Positions 1-7,426 of a stretch of 45,566 nt of DNA are shown one piece after another. This stretch comes from Caldilineaceae bacterium. Its GTDB lineage: Bacteria; Chloroflexota; Anaerolineae; Caldilineales; Caldilineaceae. The stretch covers positions 1,719 to 47,284 of the forward strand of contig JAHDWH010000016.1 of assembly GCA_023384455.1 (NCBI GenBank), in the 5' to 3' direction. Under the pieces are notes generated by a model. It had not been told where the DNA came from, made no database searches, and saw only the letters and a list, made by a program, of their open reading frames with translations. Made by a program: the position numbers and the translations under genes. Numbering within the stretch: position 1 is the stretch's first letter; every line of letters begins with the position of its first letter.

Positions 1-147
1 CCTGCTGGAAAACCCCCGGCCTGTCCCCCACCCATTTAACCCCCCCCATCCGGCGTAGGGCGGGGGGTTGGGGGGGGGGACTGGGGACTGGAAAATCCAG
101 TCTCCAGTCCCCAGTCCCCAGTCCCCAGTCTCCAGTCCCTATCCCCC
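1..147. repeat. G/C-rich palindromic and tandem repeat tract
   Basis: A GC palindrome around 40-72 is followed by a tract built from a short unit of the form CCCCAGT. The tract folds back on itself: copies of GGGGACTGGGGACTGGA at about 78-94 pair with several inverted copies at about 97-138. No reading frame here resembles a protein. It lies directly 3' of the biotin-carboxylase-like gene, whose stop codon is at 150-148, so it could act as a 3' hairpin, although no T run follows. Confidence 0.55.
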
Positions 148-1431
148 TCAAACCCGAAGCTCCTGTAGCTGTTGCCAGGGGCTTCGGGGCTGTTCGGTCT
201 CCGTCTGCCACTGCTGAAACTCGGCCAGAGCGGCGGCGATCAGCGCTGGGTGGGGCGAGGGGCCGCCAAAAGGTTGCCAATCGGAGAAATGGTCTGCCAC
301 AAAGCTGGTGGTTGTCTCCCCAGCCTGGAAGACGGGATGGGCGATCACATCCTGCAGAAAGGCCCGGTTGGTGGTCAGATCGCCCAGGGCGGCAAACTCG
401 CGCAGTGCCCGCCCCATCCGGTTGACAGCCGCGGCCCGGTCTTCGGCGCAGACACTGACACTAACCAGAAGCCCATCGGCAGGGTTGAACGATTGGCCCA
501 TCTGTGCGCCACTATCCACCCGAACACCGGGGCCGGAAGGCGTCACCAGACGCAGCAGCGTTCCTGGGGAGGGCTGAAAATCCTGGGCCGGGTCTTCGGC
601 GAAGATATGGCAACCGATAGCGTGACCCCGCGCCTGCACCTGCTCCTGGCGCAGGGGCAGCCGACCGCCGTCGGCGATGCGGATTTGCCAGCGCACCAGA
701 TCCACACCTCCAGCCCATTCGGTGATGGAATGGGTTGCCGTCAACGACGCCTGCATTCCCAGAAAGTAAAAACGCCCCTCCCCATCCAGCAGAAACTCCA
801 CACTCCCCGCACCGCTGTATCCCACCGCTTTTGCCACAGAAAGGGCCGCCCGCCCCAGGCGCGCCCGCAGTTCGGCGTGAAGAGCGGGCGACGGAGTTTC
901 CGCCACAAGCACCTGTTGCCGACGCTGCACCGAGCCTTCCCGCTCGCCCAGATGGATGAGATTGCCCTGAGAGTCGCCGAAAATCTGAAACTCCAGGTGG
1001 CGGGCATCCACAATTTCCTCGCCTGTCAGAAAATGCTCCTCGCCCAGCGCGTTCGCCCGGCGGAGCACGTCCGCCGTTGCTTCTGAAGAAGCCAGAATGC
1101 GCAGGGTTTCTGCGCTCGGACCGATAAAAATGAGGCCAGCCTGGGCCACCGCGCTGGCAAAATCGGCATCTTTGGCCAATGGCCCATAGCCCGGATGAAT
1201 GGCATCGACGCCGTTCTTCTTGGCCGCTGCCAGAAGCTGCTCCTGGCTCCAATCGAAATCGGCAGTACTTCCGCTCTCCTGGGCAATCAGATCATCCGCC
1301 AGAGAAAGGTAGAGCGCGCTGGGAGCGTCGGCAGCACCCACAGCCACCGTGCGAATGCCCATCTCCCGGCAGGTGCGGATAATGCGAACAGCCATCTCTC
1401 CCCGGTTGGCGATGAGAATTGAGCGAATCAT
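148..1431 (-). CDS. Biotin carboxylase-like protein, ATP-grasp lid missing (probable pseudoenzyme)
   Basis: The 427-residue protein is collinear with the biotin carboxylase subunit of acetyl-CoA carboxylase (AccC, about 450 aa). It opens with the family N-terminus (ILIANRGEMAVRIIRTCREM), keeps AIHPGYG near residue 80 and FIGPSAET near 102, and ends with the family's C-terminal domain. From FIGPSAET it passes within about 35 residues to the segment after the lid (ARHLEFQIFGD), so roughly 80 residues holding the glycine-rich ATP loop and ATP-binding lysine are absent. The block normally read EMNTRLQVEH is GMQASLTATH, losing the metal-binding Glu, the Asn and the catalytic Arg. QRRHQK reads QRRQQV. 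ATP-dependent carboxylation is therefore unlikely. No biotin carrier or carboxyltransferase gene is in view. AAAGGA lies 8 nt before the ATG. Confidence 0.8.
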   Translation of the reverse strand: MIRSILIANRGEMAVRIIRTCREMGIRTVAVGAADAPSALYLSLADDLIAQESGSTADFDWSQEQLLAAAKKNGVDAIHPGYGPLAKDADFASAVAQAGLIFIGPSAETLRILASSEATADVLRRANALGEEHFLTGEEIVDARHLEFQIFGDSQGNLIHLGEREGSVQRRQQVLVAETPSPALHAELRARLGRAALSVAKAVGYSGAGSVEFLLDGEGRFYFLGMQASLTATHSITEWAGGVDLVRWQIRIADGGRLPLRQEQVQARGHAIGCHIFAEDPAQDFQPSPGTLLRLVTPSGPGVRVDSGAQMGQSFNPADGLLVSVSVCAEDRAAAVNRMGRALREFAALGDLTTNRAFLQDVIAHPVFQAGETTTSFVADHFSDWQPFGGPSPHPALIAAALAEFQQWQTETEQPRSPWQQLQELRV

Positions 1432-1617
1432 TGGCGTTTCCTTTACGAGTTATTCGAAGCGAGGCAATAAGCCATTCCAATTGTCCAACAATCTTACGAA
1501 GGCCACAAGCGGGTATGTGCGGATTGTTGTGGCCCACACTGGGCAAAATGTGGTAGACTTGGCGGATAGAACGTATCCTATTTTCAGAACGGACGATATG
1601 CTTGGGGCAGCGACAGC

Positions 1618-1717
1618 GACGAAAAGCGGACGCAGATTCACGCGGAAACAACTGATCTGCGCAGATTTTATCAGCGGTAATCCGCCCTTTCAGCGCCATC
1701 AGCGTCCCATCTTCACA
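1618..1717. repeat. Interspersed repeat F, copy 1 (CAGATTTTATC type)
   Basis: This stretch shares CAGATTTTATCnGCG, then CCGCCCTTT or TGCCCTTT, then GCG-CATCA-CGTCCCAT with 6261-6352 (inside a coding gene) and, split by another repeat, with 22060-22140. It ends just before the Shine-Dalgarno of the DJ-1/PfpI gene. The rest of the 1432-1729 gap shows no gene. Confidence 0.7.
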
Positions 1718-1729
1718 TAAGGAGAACCT

Positions 1730-2254
1730 ATGAAATTGCAAGGAAAACGCATTGCCTATCTGGTGGGGCCGGGTTTCGAGGACCTGGAATTCTACGTGCC
1801 CTATATGCGGCTTCAGGAAGAAGGGGCCGCAGTCGTGGCGGTTGGCATCCAAGCCGGTGAAGTCTACACCGGCAAAGTGGCACTGCAAGCCAAAGCTGAC
1901 GTAGGCTGCGACGATGTGCGCGCAGCCGAGTTCGACGGGGTTGTGATCCCAGGGGGTTGGGCACCGGACAAAATCCGCCGCTATGCCGGTGTCAAACGGC
2001 TGGTGAAGGAGTGCTACGATAGCGGGAAAATCGTAGGGATGATCTGCCACGCCGGGCTGGTGGGCATCAGCGCCGGGATCGTCGCCGGTCATCCGGCCAC
2101 AGGCAGCGAAGGGATCAAAGACGATCTGCTCAACGCCGGGGCCACCTGGCGGGACGAGGCCGCCTTTCGCAGCGGCAATATCGTCTGGGGGCGGGTTGTG
2201 GCCGACATCCCGGACTTCTGCCGGGAGCTGGTGAAAGCGCTGGCGGAAGGATAA
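1730..2254 (+). CDS. DJ-1/PfpI family protein (class I glutamine amidotransferase-like)
   Basis: The 174-residue protein is a single DJ-1/PfpI domain of normal length. It has GPGFEDLE with the conserved Glu17, VVIPGGWAPDKIRR at about 71-84, and a nucleophile elbow MICHAGL with Cys106 followed by His107. Members of this family act as intracellular proteases, glyoxalases/deglycases or stress proteins; the sequence alone does not decide which. The ATG at 1730 follows AAGGAG by 6 nt. The gene stands alone. Upstream is repeat F; downstream is a half copy of palindromic element A. Family assignment is firm, substrate unknown. Confidence 0.9.
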   Translation: MKLQGKRIAYLVGPGFEDLEFYVPYMRLQEEGAAVVAVGIQAGEVYTGKVALQAKADVGCDDVRAAEFDGVVIPGGWAPDKIRRYAGVKRLVKECYDSGKIVGMICHAGLVGISAGIVAGHPATGSEGIKDDLLNAGATWRDEAAFRSGNIVWGRVVADIPDFCRELVKALAEG

Positions 2255-2292
2255 AAAGGGGGATGGGATGACGGGGAGCGCACTCCCGCATT

Positions 2293-2356
2293 GTAACGGC
2301 TCACCCCCTCCCAACCTCCCCTACATTGGGGGAGGAGTCGATCCAGTTCCCTATCC
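2293..2356. repeat. Palindromic element A, truncated copy A1
   Basis: It begins GTAACGGCTCACCCC and continues CCAACCTCCCC-GGGGGAGGAGTCGATCCAGTTCCCT, matching the left half of the full copies at 36230-36328 and 44570-44669. The right half with its terminal inverted repeat is missing, and no target-site duplication can be seen. Confidence 0.75.
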
Positions 2357-2363
2357 CATCACC

Positions 2364-3260
2364 CTAAAACCCCGGCCCTACCACTGCAATCAGAATCAGC
2401 GCAAAGATGGCAAAGAGCGCATATTCCAGCAGAACCCGTCGGGTCAGATGGTTTTGCAGCCCGTGCTGGGCCAGGCTGACGATAAGATAGAAGACGAGCA
2501 GCAGCAACAGCCCTCCGGTCAGACCGGGCAGGGGCCAGTAGTTCAGCGCCCAGGTACTCTCGCCCAGCACCAATCCCACAATCAGCGCATAGCTCAACAC
2601 CAACTCCCGCCGTTCGCTGGTGCTGCGCAGCAGCTCCACAGCCAGCAGCGTGGCGGTCAACGCGATGACCGACCCGGAGAGCAGACTGCGGGTGCGGGTC
2701 TGGTAGACCAGCAGAAAGAGAGCCAGCGCGCTGGCATAGGCCAGCAGATTCAAAAAGATGCGCCCCCGACGAAAGCCTGCCGCGCCGGGATCGACCGTTG
2801 CGTACAGACCAAAGAGGGCCATTGTCATCAGACCGCCGTGGACCAGCAGACCGACGGCCTGGGCGGCCTGGGTGGGCAAGAGGGGAAGCAGAATCACCGC
2901 CAGGATAGAAAGGGCCGCGGGCAAAGCCCAGTAACTCCACGTGGCCCAGCGCCAATCCGACATCTGACGAAAATGGGGATGGGTGCGAATACAGCTTTCC
3001 GCGCCGCTGGCCGAGAGCAGAGCCAAAAAGATCGCCATCAGAAGCGTATCACTGACTTCCAGGGCAATGGGCGACCCCAATACATCGAAATTGAGAATCG
3101 GCAGAGATGGCAAACGCACAAAAAGACTGGCCGCCGTGGCGGCCACCACAGCCCAGGCCACCACACTCACGCGCCCGCGGAATTCCGTGTCCACCGGTTG
3201 CTCACGGCGGGGGTTAGGGGTAAAATGGGGGGAAGGTTGCATAGGTCCGGTTGTTTGCAT
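2364..3260 (-). CDS. Multi-pass membrane protein of unknown function
   Basis: The 298-residue protein has a hydrophilic N-terminus of about 28 residues and then about seven or eight hydrophobic segments (for example near 31-48, 70-84, 113-130, 138-156, 168-186, 194-212, 220-238, 240-262, 276-296). I recognise no catalytic motif; a DUF5656-like or other unassigned integral membrane family is possible. The ATG at 3260 has GGAGGT directly against it, too close to serve as a Shine-Dalgarno. A strong promoter whose -10 box ends 7 nt before the ATG instead predicts leaderless translation. It is divergent from the CHAT-domain gene with a 40-nt gap, so the two start regions share DNA. Confidence 0.75.
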   Translation of the reverse strand: MQTTGPMQPSPHFTPNPRREQPVDTEFRGRVSVVAWAVVAATAASLFVRLPSLPILNFDVLGSPIALEVSDTLLMAIFLALLSASGAESCIRTHPHFRQMSDWRWATWSYWALPAALSILAVILLPLLPTQAAQAVGLLVHGGLMTMALFGLYATVDPGAAGFRRGRIFLNLLAYASALALFLLVYQTRTRSLLSGSVIALTATLLAVELLRSTSERRELVLSYALIVGLVLGESTWALNYWPLPGLTGGLLLLLVFYLIVSLAQHGLQNHLTRRVLLEYALFAIFALILIAVVGPGF

Positions 3261-3267
3261 ACCTCCG

Positions 3268-3297
3268 ATTGTACGTCCACGCCCAAAAGTCTGTCAA
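3268..3297 (-). promoter_or_regulatory. Sigma70-type promoter of the 2364-3260 membrane gene (leaderless)
   Basis: Reading the minus strand, the consensus -35 TTGACA (3297-3292) is followed after 18 nt by -10 TACAAT (3273-3268), and 7 nt later by the ATG at 3260. The predicted transcript starts at or within a base or two of the A of the start codon. Confidence 0.75.
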
Positions 3298-3300
3298 ACT

Positions 3301-4689
3301 ATGGCCGCTTGCCAAGCAGAAAACTTCGATATTGCCATTCTGGGCAGCCAAAGCCCCTATACCCTCCTGGCTGAATATCAGGGGTTGAAAGGCGAAGGCA
3401 CTTTTGCTCACGACGCCCTGCAACCCGACTGGGCAGAGATACTTCAAGTGTTGGGCCAGACCCACGCCCCGCCAGGCGAGCCTTTCATTCTGCATGTGGG
3501 TGGCCTGCTCTTCGATGAAATTCTGCAGGGCGGCATCCGCGACCTTTGGATCGAAGCCCGCTCCCAATTGGAGAAGGGGCATCACTTGCGGATGCGGCTG
3601 GACCTGCGCGCCCCTGCCGTAGCTGCCCTGCCCTGGGAAGTATTGGCAGACCCCCGCCGCCGCCGCACCCTGGCCGCGGACAAATCCCTGGCGCTCATTC
3701 GTATAGCCACCGATGCGGACTTCATCGGTCGCCCCCGCCCCATCCAGACTGCTGCCCCAGCCAGCCTGCTGATTGTGGCCGTGGAGGAGGAGGAAGAGAT
3801 CGACGCCGGGGCCGAAATCCAGCGCATTCAGGACAGCCTGGCTTCGCTGATCCCCGACCGTCTTCGGGTAGAGATCCTCCAGGGCAAAGTGACACTGGCG
3901 AAACTGCGCGCCCGTCTGGAGCAAGTCCGCCCGGACATTCTGCACATCATCAGCCACGGCGAGGCCGATGGGCTATATTTGTGGAATGAAGACGGTCTCA
4001 CTCTTGTAAAAGCCAGCCAGTGGGCGGCTTTGCTGGACCTGATCGATTCGGTGAAATTGGTCTTTCTCAACGCCTGTCTGGCCGGCCAGCCCGACAACAG
4101 CATTCCCTATGCCAGCCTGGCCCAGCGCCTCTTGCAGACGGGGATTCCTGCCGTAATCGCCATGCAATTTGTCGTGCGCGACAGGGCCGCCGCCGACTTC
4201 GCCGGGTTTCTCTACGACGCGCTGATCAAAGGCCCCTGCCCCGGCGCAATCGACATTGCCACATCCATCGCCCGCAGCGGTCTCTACATCAGCGATCCGG
4301 ATCGTATCGACTACGCTACCCCTCTCCTTTGGCTGAACAGCCCAGACGGAATGATCCTGCACCTGACCGAACAGAAGACAGGGGCACAACCGCTGACTGC
4401 CCCCCCGGAGACTTTCGACCCGCCCCCCCTGGCCCTGGAGATCGAAGAGAAAGAGGCCTGGTTTGCCCAACTCCCCTCTACTATCCAGCCGATAGCCCTG
4501 CGCTTTGACTATGCCGAACGGCTAAAACAGGTGACAAAAGTGCTGGCCGCACTGCGTCAGGATCACAACACCCAGCAAGCGGGGAAGAGCCTGGATACGC
4601 GCCGGGTGATCGAGCGTCTGGAAATTTTCAACGCCGAGCGCCGCTTTATCGACGGACTCCTGGAGCGGCTGGGACAGGCCGGGCAGTGA
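3301..4689 (+). CDS. CHAT-domain protein (caspase-like cysteine peptidase family)
   Basis: From the ATG at 3301 the protein is 462 residues. Residues about 150-360 form a CHAT domain (clan CD, caspase/separase-like): HIISHGE carries the catalytic His219, VFLNACLAG the nucleophile Cys259. The usual later blocks follow: SLAQRLLQTGIPAVIAMQF, a D-AAADFAGFLYDAL segment and TPLLWLNSPDGMIL. The N-terminal ~140 residues resemble the fold-in region of other CHAT proteins; the last ~95 residues are charged and unassigned. The frame is open upstream to 2983, but that part lies antisense to the divergent membrane gene and its promoter, so I chose 3301. No Shine-Dalgarno is evident. The stop codon lies 4 nt before the next gene's GTG, so the pair is probably one operon. 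CHAT proteases often act in programmed death or as TPR- or gasdermin-linked effectors; none of those partners is visible here. Confidence 0.82.
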   Translation: MAACQAENFDIAILGSQSPYTLLAEYQGLKGEGTFAHDALQPDWAEILQVLGQTHAPPGEPFILHVGGLLFDEILQGGIRDLWIEARSQLEKGHHLRMRLDLRAPAVAALPWEVLADPRRRRTLAADKSLALIRIATDADFIGRPRPIQTAAPASLLIVAVEEEEEIDAGAEIQRIQDSLASLIPDRLRVEILQGKVTLAKLRARLEQVRPDILHIISHGEADGLYLWNEDGLTLVKASQWAALLDLIDSVKLVFLNACLAGQPDNSIPYASLAQRLLQTGIPAVIAMQFVVRDRAAADFAGFLYDALIKGPCPGAIDIATSIARSGLYISDPDRIDYATPLLWLNSPDGMILHLTEQKTGAQPLTAPPETFDPPPLALEIEEKEAWFAQLPSTIQPIALRFDYAERLKQVTKVLAALRQDHNTQQAGKSLDTRRVIERLEIFNAERRFIDGLLERLGQAGQ

Positions 4690-4693
4690 GCCG

Positions 4694-7360
4694 GTGAGCC
4701 GTCGTCCCCGTCCACGCTCCTCCTCGCATACAGCGCTTGCCCTGCTGCGCCTCCTTTTCCTCTACGCCGCTTTTTGCTATCTGCTGCTGGAGATCGGCTT
4801 TGCCAGCCGTACGCTCAGCGAAGCCCTGCCTTTCCTCAATTCCTCGCCGCCAGCCTCCCCACAATCGGCCTATCCACTCCATCTGGCCGGTGTGAATGTG
4901 GCTTTGGAGCAGTACACAGAGACTGCCCAGCGGCAAGCTGCGCTGGCGAAGCTGGCCGGGGCAGGTTTTGGCTGGGTGCGCCAGCGGGTTGACTGGCGGC
5001 TGTTGGAGCCGCTTCCTGGCCGCTATCTGTGGGCGCAGATGGACCAGATTGTGGCTGGGGTGGCCGAGACCGGATTGGAGATCGTCGTCGTGTTGGACGG
5101 CAGCCCGGTCTGGGCCCGGGCTGCCCAGGATCGTCCACCGACAAACAACCCTTTTGCTCCCCCGGCAAATAGTGCTGATTTTGCCCGTTTTGCGGCAGCC
5201 TTTGCCACCCGCTATGGCGAAGAGATACGCTTCTATCAGCTTTGGAACGAGCCAAACATCGCCCCCCACTGGGGCAACCGGTTGGTGGAACCGGTCGCCT
5301 ACGCGCGGCTGTTGGCCGCGGTCTCCCCGGCCATCCGCGCCGCGGACAAAGACGCGGTGATTCTGCTGGCTGCCCTTGCCCCCACAGCGGACAGGGGACA
5401 TACGGCCATCGACGAAGCCTACTATCTGCAACGGCTCTACGCGGCAGGCGCCGCCCCCCATTTCGACGCGGTGGCTGCCCAGCCCTACGGCTTTGGCCTG
5501 GCCCCAGATGATCCGCGCAGCCGGCGCGCTGTGTTGAATTTTCGACGGGTGGGGTGGCTGCGCCGGGTGATGGTGGCGGAAGGGGACGACGCCAAACCCC
5601 TGTGGGCCGTGAGCTATGGCTGGAATCGCCAGCCCAACGATCAGTGGCGCACGGTCACAGAAGCACAGCAGAGCCGCTACGTTGCCCAGGCCGCAGCCCT
5701 GGCCCGGGGCTGGCCCTGGCTGGCCGGGCTGGGCTGGGCCATTGACCGCCCCCCAGCCCCAGGGGACGATCCCGGCTGGGGTTTTGCGCTCTACACCCCC
5801 CAGGGCCAGCCCCACCCCCTGTGGGAGACCTTCGCCCAGGTTAATCGTTCTACCGACAGCCTTCCCGGACCCTCGCTGTCACCGCTGATCAGTTCGCTGC
5901 TTCTCTGGCTGATCGCGCTGCTCTACGTCGTCTGGCGGGGCTGGCGGGCCGCGCAGACCGCGGGGGTGGGGGAATGGCCGGGCCGTTGGGCCGGGCTGCC
6001 TGTGGGGGTAAAAGCTGCCGGATGGCTTGTGCTGGCGCTGCTCTACTACTTCGCCACCTGGCCGCCCCTCATCGCTCTCTGCTGGCTGGTGGCCGCGCTC
6101 TTTCTGGCCGCCCAGCCGTTGACCGGGCTGGTTTTGATTGGGCTGCTGCTCCCCTTTCACTATCAGCACAAAGAAGTGGCGCTGGTCGGAAGCGTCCTGG
6201 CCGTGCCCCCGGCCTACGCGCTGGCTCTTTGCGCGTCGTTGCGCCCCCTCTGCTCCCTGAGACCCACGCAGATTTTACAGAAGCTACAGACTTCCACAGA
6301 TTTTATCCGCGTCAATCTGCCCTTTCCGCGTCATCAACGTCCCATTTACACACCAGATTTCCTGGCTCTGGGATGGGTTGCAATCAGTCTGCTTTCTGCC
6401 CTGGCCGCCGGGCAGTGGCAGACGGCGGGAATGGATCTCTGGTGGCTGGTGGTTGGCCCCCTGCTTCTCTACCTGTTGGCCCGACTTTTTGCCACAAGCC
6501 ACAACTCCCGGCAATGGATTGCGGGCGGAATGGCCGGGGGGGGCATTCTGGCCGGGCTGATCGCCCTCTTTCTCTGGTGGCGCGGCGCGGGCACCGCCGC
6601 CGACGGCACCCTTCGCCTGGTCGGGTTGACCTTCTCGCCCAATCAGACGGCGCTGCTCCTCCTGCGCCTGCTTTTTGTCAATCTGGGGCTTATTCTCGCC
6701 ACGGGCGGTCTGGCGCGCCGTCTCTGGTTGGCCGGTGCGGGGGTGATGGGTGTCGCGCTGCTGCTCACAGCCAGCCGGGGTGCCCTGCTCCTGGGGGTTC
6801 CGGCTGGCGTGGCCTTTCTGCTTTTCCTGCGCCCAACTATCCGCCAATGGCTGCTCCGCCGGGGCTGGCTGGTGATTCCCGGCTCCCTGGCTGCCCTGGC
6901 GCTCCTCCTCCTTCTGTTGGGCGAGCGGATTGTCAACAGCGCAACGGTTACCCAACGGCTGCGCATCTGGCAGGGCAGTTTGGACCTGTGGCAGAGCGCC
7001 CCCTGGCTGGGCCCAGGGCCAGGCGGCTTCTTCTGGCGCTATCCAGCCTTCCTCACGCCGGGAGCGCTCACCGAGCCAAATCTGCTCCACCCCCACAACC
7101 TCTGGCTGGAGTTTGCCACGGGCTGGGGTCTCCTGGGCCTGGTCTGGCTGGCTGGGCTTCTCTATTGGCTATTCCAGCGGGGTAGGCAAAAGGGGCGAGC
7201 GCTGGATGGAATGGAGTTGGGATTACTAGCCGGGCTGGTGGCTGGCTTGGCCCACGCCCAGGTGGATGCCTTTGGCGCGCTGCCCGAGCTGGCGGCCTGG
7301 AACTGGCTGGCGCTTGGGCTGTTGGGGGCCGGGGCGTGGGACGAGAGGCGAAGGGGATGA
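4694..7360 (+). CDS. Glycoside hydrolase-like / O-antigen ligase (Wzy_C) fusion membrane protein
   Basis: The 888-residue protein joins two families. After a signal-anchor segment (about 14-36), residues 60-385 form a TIM-barrel glycosidase domain of the PslG/GH39-like type, with the acid/base motif LWNEPN (Glu186). The strand that normally ends in the nucleophile (TEFGW) reads VSYGW, placing Ser307 where Glu is expected. Residues ~395-885 hold about ten membrane segments and an O-antigen ligase/polymerase domain with the family's typical blocks (LTFSPNQTALLLLRL, TASRGALLLGVPAG, GPGPGGFFWRYPAF, PHNLWLEF), so a role in surface glycan assembly is inferred. Residues ~523-553 are encoded by interspersed repeat F. 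The start is GTG, 4 nt after the CHAT stop. A strong bidirectional terminator follows. Confidence 0.8.
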   Translation: MSRRPRPRSSSHTALALLRLLFLYAAFCYLLLEIGFASRTLSEALPFLNSSPPASPQSAYPLHLAGVNVALEQYTETAQRQAALAKLAGAGFGWVRQRVDWRLLEPLPGRYLWAQMDQIVAGVAETGLEIVVVLDGSPVWARAAQDRPPTNNPFAPPANSADFARFAAAFATRYGEEIRFYQLWNEPNIAPHWGNRLVEPVAYARLLAAVSPAIRAADKDAVILLAALAPTADRGHTAIDEAYYLQRLYAAGAAPHFDAVAAQPYGFGLAPDDPRSRRAVLNFRRVGWLRRVMVAEGDDAKPLWAVSYGWNRQPNDQWRTVTEAQQSRYVAQAAALARGWPWLAGLGWAIDRPPAPGDDPGWGFALYTPQGQPHPLWETFAQVNRSTDSLPGPSLSPLISSLLLWLIALLYVVWRGWRAAQTAGVGEWPGRWAGLPVGVKAAGWLVLALLYYFATWPPLIALCWLVAALFLAAQPLTGLVLIGLLLPFHYQHKEVALVGSVLAVPPAYALALCASLRPLCSLRPTQILQKLQTSTDFIRVNLPFPRHQRPIYTPDFLALGWVAISLLSALAAGQWQTAGMDLWWLVVGPLLLYLLARLFATSHNSRQWIAGGMAGGGILAGLIALFLWWRGAGTAADGTLRLVGLTFSPNQTALLLLRLLFVNLGLILATGGLARRLWLAGAGVMGVALLLTASRGALLLGVPAGVAFLLFLRPTIRQWLLRRGWLVIPGSLAALALLLLLLGERIVNSATVTQRLRIWQGSLDLWQSAPWLGPGPGGFFWRYPAFLTPGALTEPNLLHPHNLWLEFATGWGLLGLVWLAGLLYWLFQRGRQKGRALDGMELGLLAGLVAGLAHAQVDAFGALPELAAWNWLALGLLGAGAWDERRRG
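6261..6352 (+). repeat. Interspersed repeat F, copy 2, in frame inside a CDS
   Basis: This stretch within the glycosidase/ligase gene matches the intergenic repeat at 1618-1717: CAGATTTTATCCGCG, then TGCCCTTTCCGCGTCATCA and CGTCCCAT. It is read through in frame and gives a polar, basic insert of about 30 residues between two hydrophobic segments. Confidence 0.7.
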
Positions 7361-7397
7361 AAAAAGGGGGCTGGCCCATACGGCCAGCCCCCTTTTT
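7361..7397. terminator. Bidirectional intrinsic terminator
   Basis: The run AAAAA, an 11-bp perfect stem (GGGGGCTGGCC paired with GGCCAGCCCCC), a 5-nt loop at 7377-7381 and a TTTTT run at 7393-7397 give a rho-independent terminator on both strands. It starts one base after the ligase-fusion stop codon and lies 29 nt beyond the end of the convergent lipoprotein gene. Confidence 0.92.
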
Positions 7398-7426
7398 ATT
7401 TCATACAAAGAGCGCTGTAAACGTCG

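Noticed and set aside
172..1086. Long open frame opposite the biotin-carboxylase-like gene
   Set aside because: It is an antisense shadow in GC-rich DNA; the minus-strand frame has clear family motifs.
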